DNA of 64,000 nt from Kallipyga gabonensis (GTDB taxonomy: Bacteria > Bacillota > Clostridia > Tissierellales > Peptoniphilaceae): the NCBI RefSeq assembly GCF_001286805.1, contig NZ_CXYV01000001.1:124001-188000 (forward strand), written 5' to 3'. This document shows positions 27,159-36,609 of this stretch, in pieces. How positions within the stretch are numbered: position 1 is the first letter of the stretch; each line of letters starts with the position of its first letter. Both the position numbers and the translations under genes were made by a program. The notes beneath the pieces are model-generated. The model was not told the DNA's origin and did no database searches. It saw only the letters and a list, made by a program, of their open reading frames with translations.

Positions 27159-28304
27159 GTGGAAGGGGAACATCGCCTAAAGAAGATTGTTGGCTGGGAG
27201 AGTATTTTGTTTCTCCTCTGCTTCTTTGGTTTTTTTATTGGAATAGGGAGTGTCATGGGGGCGACCAATATGCTCATGACTCTGATGAATACGGCCTATG
27301 ACAGCCTGATGAATACCTGCTTTTACATCATGGCCATCTCAGTCCTGGCCGGTGCGGTGTCAGGCCTCTTCTCCGAGTTCGGCCTGATTGCCCTGGTCAA
27401 TAAGGTCCTCTCCCTGATCATGGGGCCCATCTATGACCTGCCGGGGGCAGCCTCCCTGGGCGTGATGAATTGCTATCTCTCAGACAACCCGGCCATCTTG
27501 ACCCTGGCCACGGAGGAGAACTTCATCCGCTATTTCAAGGACTATCAAAAGCCCGCCCTGACCAACCTGGGAACGGCCTTCGGCATGGGCTTGATCACCA
27601 CGACGACCATGATGGCCCTGCCGGTGGATGGGGCCATGAAGGCCGCCCTGGTCGGAAACCTGGGGGCCATCGTGGGTAGCGTAGTCAGCGTCCGCCTCAT
27701 GTTGAGGGCCTCCAAAAAGAAATATGGCGACCTGAGCGGGCCCGGGATGGACATGAAGGATACCCTCCCCACCACCATGCGGATTGTCCGGCCGGGGAGC
27801 GTGGGCCAACGCTTTATCGAAGCCCTCCTGGACGGGGGCCGTCGGGGCGTGGACATGGGGGTGGCCATTATCCCGGGAGTCCTGGGCATTTGCACCATCG
27901 TCCTCCTCCTGACCAACGGGCCGGGAGCCGGGGGCGTATACACCGGCGCGGCCGGTGAGGGGGTCCCTCTCCTCCCCTGGTTGGGAGAGAAGCTGGCCTT
28001 CCTCCTCCGCCCCATCTTCGGCTTCTCCTCCTCCCAGGCCATCGCTGTCCCCATGACCGCCCTGGGATCCAGCGGAGCCGCCATCGGCGTCGTTAAAACC
28101 ATGGCCCAGGTCGGCCAGGTGACCGGCAATGACATCGCCGTCTTCACCGCCATCTGCATGTGCTGGTCGGGCTACCTCTCCACCCACGTGGCCATGATGG
28201 AAGCCCTGGGCTGCAAGGACCTGACCGGACGGTCCATCCTCAGCCATACCATCGGCGGCCTCTGCGCAGGCATCGCCGCCCACCTCATTTTTATGGTCTT
28301 GTAA
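27159..28304 (+). CDS. Gate-domain (nucleoside recognition) membrane protein
   Basis: 381 residues with about eight membrane segments. The pattern of two homologous gate-like halves, conserved Asn-Pro and Thr stretches (CYLSDNPAILTLATEENF, LGTAFGMGLITTTTMMALP) and GSSGAAIGVVKTMAQVGQVT fits the nucleoside-recognition/Gate family, specifically the uncharacterised clostridial group named after CD0519/CD1768. Substrate unknown. It starts with GTG after a perfect AGGAGG; the last gene of the HAD-galT set, and array A starts 16 bases after its stop. Confidence 0.8.
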   Translation: MEGEHRLKKIVGWESILFLLCFFGFFIGIGSVMGATNMLMTLMNTAYDSLMNTCFYIMAISVLAGAVSGLFSEFGLIALVNKVLSLIMGPIYDLPGAASLGVMNCYLSDNPAILTLATEENFIRYFKDYQKPALTNLGTAFGMGLITTTTMMALPVDGAMKAALVGNLGAIVGSVVSVRLMLRASKKKYGDLSGPGMDMKDTLPTTMRIVRPGSVGQRFIEALLDGGRRGVDMGVAIIPGVLGICTIVLLLTNGPGAGGVYTGAAGEGVPLLPWLGEKLAFLLRPIFGFSSSQAIAVPMTALGSSGAAIGVVKTMAQVGQVTGNDIAVFTAICMCWSGYLSTHVAMMEALGCKDLTGRSILSHTIGGLCAGIAAHLIFMVL

Positions 28305-28319
28305 AGGTCATTTCTAATG

Positions 28320-28634
28320 CCCCTATAGTGGTGATTTTGCATTTTCAGCGAAACCACCACTATATTTTTTATGGGGCAGTAGTGGTGGTTCTGCCGATTT
28401 CCTCAAACCACCACTACCATGAGGCTAAAACAATAGTGGTGGTTCTGCCAATTTCCTTAAATCACCACTATCGTGAGGCCAAAAAACTAGTGGTGGTTCG
28501 GCCAATTTTGTCAAACCAACACTATCGTGAGGCCAAAACAATAATGGTGGTTAGGCCAATTTCGTCAAACCACCACTATCGTGAGGCCAAAAAACTAGTG
28601 GTGGTTCGGCCAATTTCCTTAAACCACCACTACG
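28320..28634. repeat. Hairpin repeat array A (six units, 54-bp period)
   Basis: Six units start at 28327, 28381, 28435, 28489, 28543 and 28597, each exactly 54 bases apart. Each has arms AGTGGTGGTT and AACCACCACT separated by about 15 bases (TCGGCCAATTT core) and joined to the next by about 19 bases (ATCGTGAGGCC then A-rich). Since every arm is complementary to both neighbours, two hairpin registers are possible. No open frame, located between two converging genes. One unit has CCAAC for CCACC and one ATGGTGG for GTGGTGG, so stems are slightly diverged. Confidence 0.92.
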
Positions 28635-28663
28635 ACAAAGGGAAAAGGCCAGATAAAGGTCCT

Positions 28664-28712
28664 ATAAAAAACTGTGGCTTAACCCAACAGGGTCAGCCAC
28701 AGTTTTTTTGTT
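28664..28712. terminator. Bidirectional terminator between array A and tadA
   Basis: Stem ACTGTGGCT / AGCCACAGT flanked by A-run on one side and T-run on the other, so it works in both directions. The tadA stop codon (TGA, 28693-28695) lies inside the stem. Confidence 0.88.
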
Positions 28713-29301
28713 TGTTTCTCCGTCCCCTAAAAAACGCCTGGAGGATATTTCGATTTTCCTCTTCCAGGACTCCGCCCTTGATCGGGTAGGTGTGGAGGGA
28801 CCGGCCCAGGTCAGGGACCATGGCGGCGGACCCCAGCCCTCCCCCTTCCGGGTCATGGACCCCGAAGACCACCCGGCCGATGCGGGCATGGACCAAGGCG
28901 GCAGCACACATGAGGCAGGGCTCCAGAGTCACATAGAGGGTGAAGTCCTGGAGATAGCGGCCTTCCTTTTTGGAGGCTTCCTGGATCAGGAGGAGTTCGG
29001 CATGGGCCAGGCCGTAGGCCAGATCCTCCACCCGGTTACCGGCCCGGTAGAGGGTAGCCCCCCGGCGGACCAGGATGGCTCCGACCGGGACCTCGCCCCG
29101 GGCCTGGGCCTTCCGGGCCTCTGCCATGGCCTCCCTCATATGGAAGATATCCAAAAAGTCTGAGGGGAAGACCTGGCAAGATTTGGGCTTCTTCCTCCCC
29201 TTGAAACCCCGCATCCGGCTTTTCAAACGGAATCTCCCCTGATAGGTCGAAAAGGGAAGGGGATTGATTGTCCCATGACAGACATTGATCTTATCCATCA
29301 T
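28693..29301 (-). CDS. tadA: tRNA adenosine(34) deaminase TadA
   Basis: Makes inosine at the wobble base of tRNA-Arg. The deaminase core begins at about residue 54 (REAMAEARKAQARGEVPVGA) with zinc ligands in GLAHAELLLI (His, and catalytic Glu) and EPCLMCAAALVHARI (the two Cys). The 202-residue frame carries a basic N-terminal extension of about 54 residues that the usual enzyme lacks. A GGGGAG ribosome site precedes the long start, which overlaps the fetB stop by four bases (ATGA), so the extension is probably translated; the internal ATG has no clear ribosome site. Last gene of the ctp-uvr-fet group. Confidence 0.9.
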   Translation of the reverse strand: MMDKINVCHGTINPLPFSTYQGRFRLKSRMRGFKGRKKPKSCQVFPSDFLDIFHMREAMAEARKAQARGEVPVGAILVRRGATLYRAGNRVEDLAYGLAHAELLLIQEASKKEGRYLQDFTLYVTLEPCLMCAAALVHARIGRVVFGVHDPEGGGLGSAAMVPDLGRSLHTYPIKGGVLEEENRNILQAFFRGRRNKQKNCG

Positions 29302-30077
29302 CTTCTCCCCTCTCCCAGGTCGATGAGCTGGGCCCTTTCATTGAAGAAGGAATCCCGGATAATCCGAGTAGAAAGAATAACCGAGAGGAAGGCGCCGGAA
29401 AGGACAAAGAAGAAGACCATAATTTGGTACATGATGGCCTTGGTGGGGTCCACGCCGGCGAACATGAGGCCCGACATCATGCCGGGCAGAGTGACCAGGC
29501 CCACCGTCCGGACAGAGTCGATGGTGGGCTGGAGGGAGGCCTTTCGGGCATCCTTGAGGACCTCTTCCGAGGCCTGGGCAGGGCTGGCCCCCAGGGAGAG
29601 GCGTTCCATGACCTGCTGGGTCCGGTCCTTGTAGTAGGCGCGGAGGTTGGTGAAGGCCAGGCCCACCGCCTTCATGGAATTTCCGGCGATCATGCCGGCG
29701 ATAGGGATGATCTGGGAGGGAACAAAGGCGACGGAAGAGGATAGGACCAGGACGGACAGGTTGACCGCCGTGGTCAAGCCCAGGGAGAGGAGGGCAGCGA
29801 CCAGGGCCCGGTCCAGGCCCCGGGCTCGTTTGGCTGCATTCCAGGCGGCATTGAAGACAATAAAAGCCACCATGACCAGGGTGATGAGGACATGGTCCAG
29901 CTGGAAGATCCCCCCCAGGATCCAGCCCACGGCAAAGAGTTGGACAATCATCCGGAGGACGGCCACTAACATATCCTTCCCCATATCCAGGTCCATTTTT
30001 CTGGACAGGGCCAGGGCAAAGATGACCAGACTGGAAGCCATGGCCAGGGACGGCCAAGAAACCTGAAGTTGGTCCAT
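29298..30077 (-). CDS. fetB: FetB-like iron export permease (UPF0014)
   Basis: Membrane half of the FetAB iron exporter family (YbbM). 259 residues, about seven membrane segments; VPSQIIPIAGMIAGNSMKAV is the family signature, followed by RLSLGASPAQASEEVLKDA and SVRTVGLVTLPGMMSGLMFA. Two bases after fetA, so one transcript. FetAB relatives reduce internal iron and oxidative damage in E. coli; export of iron here is by homology. Confidence 0.92.
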   Translation of the reverse strand: MDQLQVSWPSLAMASSLVIFALALSRKMDLDMGKDMLVAVLRMIVQLFAVGWILGGIFQLDHVLITLVMVAFIVFNAAWNAAKRARGLDRALVAALLSLGLTTAVNLSVLVLSSSVAFVPSQIIPIAGMIAGNSMKAVGLAFTNLRAYYKDRTQQVMERLSLGASPAQASEEVLKDARKASLQPTIDSVRTVGLVTLPGMMSGLMFAGVDPTKAIMYQIMVFFFVLSGAFLSVILSTRIIRDSFFNERAQLIDLGEGRR

Positions 30078-30078
30078 C

Positions 30079-30762
30079 TTATGCCTCCTTCCTCATGGGA
30101 ATCGGAAAGGACCGGTCCGCCATAGTCCGGTCCTCGGGGTTGTGGGAGACAAGAAGGAAGGTCAGGTCCTCCTTTGCCCGAAGGTCCCAGAGCCAGGCCA
30201 TGATGTTTTGGCTGTTTTCCTTGTCCAGGGAAGAAGTGATTTCGTCCAGGAGAAGGATCTTGGGTAGGAAGAGGAGGTTCCGAATTAGGGCTACCCTCTG
30301 GCGTTCCCCGCCCGAAAGCTGACCCACACCCTTGTAGAGGTATTCCCTGGACAGACCCGACTGGGCCAGGAGGTCCAGGGCATGGTCCCGATCGAAGTCC
30401 AGACCCCGGATTTCATAGGGAAAAACCAGGTTGTCGGCGACCGTCTCCCCGAAAAGGATGGGATTTTGAAAGCAATAGGAAACCTCCCGGCGTAGGAGGG
30501 TGGGGTCCATGTCCCCCACCGGACTCCCCTCCAATAGATAGGTCCCCTCCACTTCGAGGTTGTCATTGGTCATAAGAGCCAGGAGCTTGAGAAAGGTGGA
30601 CTTTCCGGAACCTGAAGGACCGGTGATAGCCACCGTCTCCCCCCGGCCCAGGCGGAAATGGGAAACCTCCAGGATAAGCCGGCCCGTTTTTTTATCTTTG
30701 ACGGTAACCCCGTTTAAGAGAACCAGGGGGTTTTGGACATCCGGTGACTTTGCCGCATCCAT
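30079..30762 (-). CDS. fetA: FetA-like ABC transporter ATPase
   Basis: ATPase partner of fetB. 227 residues: Walker [17 protein letters not shown]-loop FQNPILFGETV, signature LSGGERQRVALIRNL, Walker B ILLLDEITSSLD (with the second acidic residue kept as DE), switch VSHNPED. The pairing with a UPF0014 permease rather than a FtsX permease decides the call. Confidence 0.92.
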   Translation of the reverse strand: MDAAKSPDVQNPLVLLNGVTVKDKKTGRLILEVSHFRLGRGETVAITGPSGSGKSTFLKLLALMTNDNLEVEGTYLLEGSPVGDMDPTLLRREVSYCFQNPILFGETVADNLVFPYEIRGLDFDRDHALDLLAQSGLSREYLYKGVGQLSGGERQRVALIRNLLFLPKILLLDEITSSLDKENSQNIMAWLWDLRAKEDLTFLLVSHNPEDRTMADRSFPIPMRKEA

Positions 30763-30766
30763 CCCT

Positions 30767-31675
30767 CTATCCCTCTTTCTCCGAACCTTCCGGGTCCAGC
30801 CCTCTGGCCTCTTCCTGTCCGGGTTGGTAGTTCCTTTCCTCCTCCAGGGAGAGAACCGGAATGGTCCGGTAGTTTTGAGAGGGGCCGAAGGTCCGCCGGA
30901 AATAATCCGCCAGGGGTTTGCCCTCCAGGAGGTAGGACCTGAGGAGGGGAACCAGGTCTCCGTAACGGTCCAGGGCTAAGGCCCGTAGTTTATCCAGACG
31001 GAGATTGGAATCCGCACAGGAGGGGTTCTCCTCCTTATCCACAAAGAGGTCCTTGAGGGCCGACTTGGGCGAGACCATGCCAAGAAAACCCCGTACCAGC
31101 TTTCGACGGCCGGGGCCGGCGGTGGAGAAGACCCGGAGGACCTTGGCCTGACCCTCCATGCAGGAATAGACTTCATCCGGAGAGAGACCGTAGACAGCCC
31201 CAATCACCCGGGCATCTTCCCGGTTGGGGTCGATCAGGTAGGCCCGGGGATAGGTGGAAGGGTCTTCCACCCCGTTTTTCCGCATCAAATAACCGTCATA
31301 TTGGGATTCAATGAGGTTGTGGGAGACAGCGGAAACCTCCTCCTTGCGTTCAATATAGGGATGACAAGTGGAATCCAAGGTGAAGTGGGAGAGCATGGCA
31401 AAGGCGTAGATCATGATCTCCTCTTCCTTGCGGGGATTCTTCTCCAAAGCTTGGCGAAACTTCTCAAAGATTTCCGTCGCCGGCTTATCGTGGATTTTTC
31501 CTCCCAATTTTTCCTGATTAATCCTGGACCAAGGTTTGGAATAGAAGAGGAGGTCGGGGCCCTGGACACCGAAATTGTATAAAGAAGGCCGACGGTCAAT
31601 GGACCGGATCCATTCGTTGGGCAACTTGGTCAGACAATCCTGGCCAAACTGAAAATGGGCATAGGTTGTAGGCAT
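30767..31675 (-). CDS. Zinc-dependent phospholipase C-like protein
   Basis: About 302 residues of the zinc-dependent phospholipase C fold: TYAHFQFGQDCLTKL near the N-terminus (a ligand His), FGVQGPDLLFYSKPW, and the HxxxD...HPY segment AMLSHFTLDSTCHPYIERK. Members often act as uncharacterised cytoplasmic hydrolases in Clostridia rather than as toxins, and no signal peptide is present. The start is ATG 31675 with AAAGGAGA upstream; the frame runs 20 codons further up without a ribosome site. C-terminal 80 residues are charged and unassigned. Four bases ahead of fetA. Confidence 0.8.
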   Translation of the reverse strand: MPTTYAHFQFGQDCLTKLPNEWIRSIDRRPSLYNFGVQGPDLLFYSKPWSRINQEKLGGKIHDKPATEIFEKFRQALEKNPRKEEEIMIYAFAMLSHFTLDSTCHPYIERKEEVSAVSHNLIESQYDGYLMRKNGVEDPSTYPRAYLIDPNREDARVIGAVYGLSPDEVYSCMEGQAKVLRVFSTAGPGRRKLVRGFLGMVSPKSALKDLFVDKEENPSCADSNLRLDKLRALALDRYGDLVPLLRSYLLEGKPLADYFRRTFGPSQNYRTIPVLSLEEERNYQPGQEEARGLDPEGSEKEG

Positions 31676-31694
31676 GTCTTCTCCTTTCTGATCC

Positions 31695-34544
31695 TTATTT
31701 TTCCCGAGTCCTGTCCCTCTCCAGGACCGGAGCAAGGAATTTTCCGGTATACGAAGAAGGGTCTTTTGCGACTTCTTCGGGCGTACCCTCGGTCACAATT
31801 TCTCCGCCCCGGGCCCCGCCTTCAGGTCCCAGGTCCACGATGTAGTCCGCATACTTAATGACATCCAAATTGTGTTCAATGACCACGATGGAATTGCCCT
31901 GGTCGATTAAGCGGTCAAAGACCTTGACCAGCTTGTCGATGTCGTGGACATGGAGGCCCGTCGTGGGCTCATCCAGAATATATATCGTTTTTCCCGTGGA
32001 GACCTTGCCCAGTTCAGCGGCCAGTTTGACCCGCTGGGCCTCCCCGCCGGATAGCTCAGGTGAAGGCTGACCCACCTTGAGATAACCCAGACCCACATCC
32101 ACCAGGGTTTGAAGCTTGCGTTGGATCCCGGCATGGTTTTTGAAAAAGTCCAGAGCCTCTTCAATAGTCATCTCCAAGACATCGGCAATGGTCTTCCCCC
32201 GGTAGCGGACCTGGAGGGTCTCCCGGTTGTAACGGGCCCCATGGCAAACTTCACAGGGAACGTAGACATCGGGGAGGAAGTGCATCTCCACCTTGATGGT
32301 CCCATCTCCCTTACAGGCCTCGCACCGCCCTCCCTTGACGTTAAAGGAAAATCGACCCTTGTCGTAGCCCCGCATCTTGGCGTCGTTAGAGGAAGCAAAG
32401 ACATCACGGATGAGGTCGAAGACCTTGGTGTAGGTGGCCGGGTTGGACCGGGGTGTCCGGCCGATGGGCGACTGGTCGATCTCAATGACCTTATCCAGCT
32501 GGTCCAACCCCTCGATTCCTTTATATTTTCCGGGCCGGATGTGGGCCTTGTTGAGGCGGTTGGCCAGGACCTTGTAAAGGATGCCCTCGACAAAGGAGGA
32601 CTTGCCCGACCCGGAAACCCCGGTGATGGCGGTCAGAACTCCCAGAGGAATCTTGACATCGATCCCCTTGAGGTTGTTCTCCCGGCACCCCTTGACCTTG
32701 AGCCAGCCGGAAGCTTTCCGCCTCTCTTCCGGGACGGGAATGAACTTCCGGTGGGCCAGGTAGTCTCCGGTGATGGAACCCGGAGTTTGGATAATCTTAT
32801 CGAAGGGGCCCTGGGCCACAATCTGCCCGCCCAGGAGGCCGGCCCCCGGACCCACATCCACGATCCAGTCGGCCGCCCGCATGGTGTCCTCATCGTGCTC
32901 CACGATGATGAGGGTGTTGCCCAGGTCAGTCAGGTTCCGGAGGGCAGCCAGGAGACGGTTGTTGTCCCGCTGGTGGAGGCCGATGGAGGGCTCATCCAGG
33001 ACATAGACCACCCCGACCAGGCCGGCCCCGATTTGGGTGGCCAGGCGGATCCGCTGGGACTCCCCGCCCGACAGGGTGGCGGCATAGCGGTCCAGGGTCA
33101 GGTAGTCCAGACCCACGTCGATGAGGAACTTGAGCCGGGCCCGGACCTCCTTGAGGATGGGGGCTGCAATGATGGCTTCGCTCTCGGAGAAGGTCAGCTT
33201 TTCCGTCCAGTCATAGGCCTCCTGGATGGACATCCGGTTGAATTCGGCGATGTTCTTGTCCGCAATATGGACGGAGAGGGCCTCAGGCCGGAGGCGGTCC
33301 CCATGGCAGGTCTCGCAGGTATTCTCCGCCATGAAGTCCCGGATCCGCTTCTGGGTCCCTTCCCCTCCAGATTTGAACCGGCGGGTCAGGTTGGGGATGG
33401 TCCCCTCCCAAGTATCTCTGTAGGTTTTTTGACCGGAGAAATGGGAGTTAAAGGAGAAGGTGACGATCCGGTCGGACCCCCAGAGAAGGGCGTCCACCAC
33501 TTCGTCCGGAGCCTGGCCAATGGGTTGATCCAGGGACCAATCGTAGGCTTGGGCCACGGCCCGGATCATCTCATAGTAAAAGGTTCCCTTGCCCGAAGTC
33601 GCATAGGGAGCCACCGCCCCCTCTTCGATGGAGAGGTCGGGGTTGGGGATGCAGAGCTGGGCATCCACCTGGGCATGGAAGCCCAGGCCCGAGCAGTCGG
33701 GACAGGCACCCAGTGGGGAGTTGAAGGAGAGGAGGCGGGGCTCAATTTCTTCCAGGGTCATATGGCCCTCGGGGCAGGCCAGCTTGGAGGAATAGGTATG
33801 GGAATCCAACACTTCCCTATCAGGACCCAGCTGGTCCACAATGATCGTCCCCCCGGATTCAGCCAGGGCCGTTTCCACGGAGGAGGTCAGGCGGGTGGTG
33901 ATTCCTTCCCGGACAATGAGCCGGTCTACGACAATGGAGATGTCGTGGCGGAGGTTCTTCTCCAGGTCAATGTCTTCAATGAGATCCCGCATGGCCCCGT
34001 CCACTAGGACCCGGGAAAAGCCCCGCTTTTGGAGGTTGGACAGGGCGTTTTTATGCATTCCCTTCTTGCCCCGAATAACCGGAGAAAGAACAAGGATCCG
34101 GGTTCGGTCGGGCAGGGCTAAGATGGAATCCACAATCTCATCCACCGACATGGCTTCGATGGGGGCCCCGCAGACCGGGCAGAAAGCATGGCCCGCTTTA
34201 GCAAAAAGGAGACGGAGGTAGTCGTTGATTTCCGTTACGGTGGAAACCGTGGACCGGGGGTTCCGGTTGGTGGTCTTCTGGTCGATGGAGATGGCCGGGG
34301 ACAGGCCCTCGACCAGGTCTACGTCCGGCTTGTCCATCTGGCCTAAAAACATCCGGGCATAGGAAGAAAGGGACTCGACGTATCGCCGCTGTCCCTCCGC
34401 GTAGATGGTATCAAAAGCCAAAGAGGACTTGCCCGAACCGGAAAGCCCCGTCATCACAATCATCTTATTTCTGGGCAGGGTCAGGTCCACATCCTTGAGG
34501 TTGTTGACCTTGGCCCCCTTAATTACGATGTTTTCTAGACTCAT
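31695..34544 (-). CDS. uvrA: Excinuclease ABC subunit A
   Basis: DNA damage recognition for nucleotide excision repair. 949 residues: two ABC modules, each with Walker A (GLSGSGKSSLAFDT near residue 33; GVSGSGKSSFVEGI near 640) and signatures LSGGESQRIRLA and LSGGEAQRVKLA. Zinc modules are CPVCGAP, CPDCSGLGF and CEACKGDGT...CEVCHG. Follows uvrB by 46 bases. Confidence 0.98.
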   Translation of the reverse strand: MSLENIVIKGAKVNNLKDVDLTLPRNKMIVMTGLSGSGKSSLAFDTIYAEGQRRYVESLSSYARMFLGQMDKPDVDLVEGLSPAISIDQKTTNRNPRSTVSTVTEINDYLRLLFAKAGHAFCPVCGAPIEAMSVDEIVDSILALPDRTRILVLSPVIRGKKGMHKNALSNLQKRGFSRVLVDGAMRDLIEDIDLEKNLRHDISIVVDRLIVREGITTRLTSSVETALAESGGTIIVDQLGPDREVLDSHTYSSKLACPEGHMTLEEIEPRLLSFNSPLGACPDCSGLGFHAQVDAQLCIPNPDLSIEEGAVAPYATSGKGTFYYEMIRAVAQAYDWSLDQPIGQAPDEVVDALLWGSDRIVTFSFNSHFSGQKTYRDTWEGTIPNLTRRFKSGGEGTQKRIRDFMAENTCETCHGDRLRPEALSVHIADKNIAEFNRMSIQEAYDWTEKLTFSESEAIIAAPILKEVRARLKFLIDVGLDYLTLDRYAATLSGGESQRIRLATQIGAGLVGVVYVLDEPSIGLHQRDNNRLLAALRNLTDLGNTLIIVEHDEDTMRAADWIVDVGPGAGLLGGQIVAQGPFDKIIQTPGSITGDYLAHRKFIPVPEERRKASGWLKVKGCRENNLKGIDVKIPLGVLTAITGVSGSGKSSFVEGILYKVLANRLNKAHIRPGKYKGIEGLDQLDKVIEIDQSPIGRTPRSNPATYTKVFDLIRDVFASSNDAKMRGYDKGRFSFNVKGGRCEACKGDGTIKVEMHFLPDVYVPCEVCHGARYNRETLQVRYRGKTIADVLEMTIEEALDFFKNHAGIQRKLQTLVDVGLGYLKVGQPSPELSGGEAQRVKLAAELGKVSTGKTIYILDEPTTGLHVHDIDKLVKVFDRLIDQGNSIVVIEHNLDVIKYADYIVDLGPEGGARGGEIVTEGTPEEVAKDPSSYTGKFLAPVLERDRTREK

Positions 34545-34590
34545 ATGTCTCCTTCATCTCTATTTCAAAGGCCGGTTTGACCCGGCCGAA

Positions 34591-36597
34591 TCAGTCAATT
34601 TTATAGTCTTCTTTCATCTTTCGGATCGTATCCCGAATCGTGGCTGCCCGCTCGAAGTCGAGCTCTTCGGCCGCCTTCCGCATCTCCATTTCCATGTTAA
34701 GAAGAATCTCCTTGATGTCCTGGATGGAGAAAGTCTCCTTATCCTTGAAATCCTCCTCTTTGTCGCCCAGATAGGTCCCCACTTCTCCTGCGGCAACAGC
34801 AGTGGTAAGAAGGTCATGGACGTTTTTCCGGACCGACCGGGGAGTGATGTGGTGTTCTTCATTGTAGGTCTCCTGGATGGACCGGCGGCGGGAAGTTTCA
34901 TCAATGGCCACCTGCATGGACCGGGTGATTTGGTCCCCATAAAGGATGACCTTTCCCCTTTCGTTTCGGGCCGCCCGGCCGATGGTCTGGATGAGGGAGG
35001 TCTCCGACCGGAGGAAGCCCTCCTTGTCGGCATCCAAAATGCAGATAAGGGAGACTTCGGGAATATCCAGGCCTTCCCGGAGGAGGTTGATCCCTACTAA
35101 AACATCGTACTTTTTCAGCCGGAGGTCCCGGATGATCTCCATCCGCTCCATGGTGGCAATGTCCGAGTGCATGTAGGTGACCTTGATTCCTGCCTCTTCC
35201 AGGTAGTTGGTCAGGTCCTCCGCCATCTTTTTGGTCAGGGTGGTGACCAGGGTCCGGTCCCCTCGCTCGGTCGTCTTCCGAATCTCGGCCATGAGGTCAT
35301 CGATCTGATGCTTGGTAGGCCGGACCTCCACCCGAGGGTCCAGGAGTCCGGTGGGCCGGATGACCTGGTCGACAATCTGTGTAGAATGCTCATTTTCATA
35401 GGGTCCGGGGGTGGCTGACATAAAGACGGCCTGGTTGACCAGGGATTCCCACTCCTCAAATTTCAGAGGCCGGTTGTCCAAGGCCGAAGGCAGGCGGAAG
35501 CCGAAGTCGATGAGGTTTTGCTTCCGGGAGATGTCCCCGTTGATCATCCCCCGGAGTTGGGGAAGGGTGGCATGGGACTCGTCGATGACCATGAGGAAGT
35601 CATCCGGGAAATAGTCGATCAGGGTGTAGGGGCGGGAGCCCGGGGCTCGGCCGGAAATGTGGCGGGAGTAGTTTTCAATCCCTGAGCAATAGCCGATCTC
35701 CTTCATCATCTCCAGGTCATAGAGGGTTCTTTGCTCCAGGCGCTGGGCTTCGACCAGCTTGGACTGAGACCGGAGTTCTTCCAGGCGGTCCTCCAATTCC
35801 TCTTCTATGGTGACTACGGCTCTTTCCATTTTCTTATGGGTGGTGGCAAAGTGGGAGGCCGGGTAGATCATGACGTAGTTCCGGGCTTCCAAAATTTCCC
35901 CGGTCAAGTCGTCGAATTCCAGGATCCGGTCGATCTCATCCCCAAAGAATTCCACCCGGATGGCGTTCTCCGAAGTGGAAGCCGGGAAAATATCCAGGGT
36001 ATCCCCCTTGAGGCGGAAGGTCCCCCGTTGGAAGTCGATGTCGTTGCGGACAAACTGGATGTCCACCAATCGGGTGAGGACTTCTTCAATGGGAATGACC
36101 TGGCCGGTACGAAGGGAGAGGGTGAGTTTGAGATAGTCTTCCGGGTCACCCAGGCCATAGATGCAGGAGACCGAAGCCACTACAATGACATCCTTTCGCT
36201 GAAAGAGTTGAGTGGTGGCTGAATGGCGGAGGCGGTCAATTTCATCGTTAATCGAAGCATCTTTAGCAATATAGGTGTCGGTCGCCGCCACATAGGCTTC
36301 AGGCTGGTAGTAGTCATAATAGGAAACAAAAAATTCTACGGCATTGTCGGGAAAAAATTCCTTAAACTCGCCAGCCAGCTGGGAAGCCAGGGTTTTATTA
36401 TGGGCGATAACCAGGGTGGGCTTTTGAACCCGCTCGATGATATTGGCCATGGTGAAGGTCTTCCCCGACCCGGTTACCCCCCGGAGGGTCTGGTAGTGGT
36501 CTCCCCGCCGGATCCCATCGACCAGGCGGTCGATGGCCTGGGGTTGGTCACCCGTGGGTTGATATTGGGAATGAATCTTGAATGGAGGCAAGGTCAA
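34591..36597 (-). CDS. uvrB: Excinuclease ABC subunit B
   Basis: Damage-verifying helicase-like partner of UvrA. 668 residues: Walker [15 protein letters not shown], beta-hairpin region [33 protein letters not shown], motif [10 protein letters not shown], and the C-terminal UVR domain that binds UvrC ([20 protein letters not shown]). Thirteen bases downstream of ctp. Confidence 0.98.
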   Translation of the reverse strand: MTLPPFKIHSQYQPTGDQPQAIDRLVDGIRRGDHYQTLRGVTGSGKTFTMANIIERVQKPTLVIAHNKTLASQLAGEFKEFFPDNAVEFFVSYYDYYQPEAYVAATDTYIAKDASINDEIDRLRHSATTQLFQRKDVIVVASVSCIYGLGDPEDYLKLTLSLRTGQVIPIEEVLTRLVDIQFVRNDIDFQRGTFRLKGDTLDIFPASTSENAIRVEFFGDEIDRILEFDDLTGEILEARNYVMIYPASHFATTHKKMERAVVTIEEELEDRLEELRSQSKLVEAQRLEQRTLYDLEMMKEIGYCSGIENYSRHISGRAPGSRPYTLIDYFPDDFLMVIDESHATLPQLRGMINGDISRKQNLIDFGFRLPSALDNRPLKFEEWESLVNQAVFMSATPGPYENEHSTQIVDQVIRPTGLLDPRVEVRPTKHQIDDLMAEIRKTTERGDRTLVTTLTKKMAEDLTNYLEEAGIKVTYMHSDIATMERMEIIRDLRLKKYDVLVGINLLREGLDIPEVSLICILDADKEGFLRSETSLIQTIGRAARNERGKVILYGDQITRSMQVAIDETSRRRSIQETYNEEHHITPRSVRKNVHDLLTTAVAAGEVGTYLGDKEEDFKDKETFSIQDIKEILLNMEMEMRKAAEELDFERAATIRDTIRKMKEDYKID

Positions 36598-36609
36598 TCC
36601 TTCCTAAGG

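Noticed and set aside
28320-28634. Array A as a CRISPR array
   Set aside because: The units have no variable spacers: both stem and linker recur, and no cas gene is present in the window.
28160-28789. 209-codon plus-strand frame across array A
   Set aside because: It starts inside the gate-domain gene and its middle is translated repeat (VVVLPIS and similar).
32109-34007. 632-codon frame opposite uvrA
   Set aside because: It is an antisense by-product of the GC-rich uvrA codons; uvrA itself is complete with all motifs.
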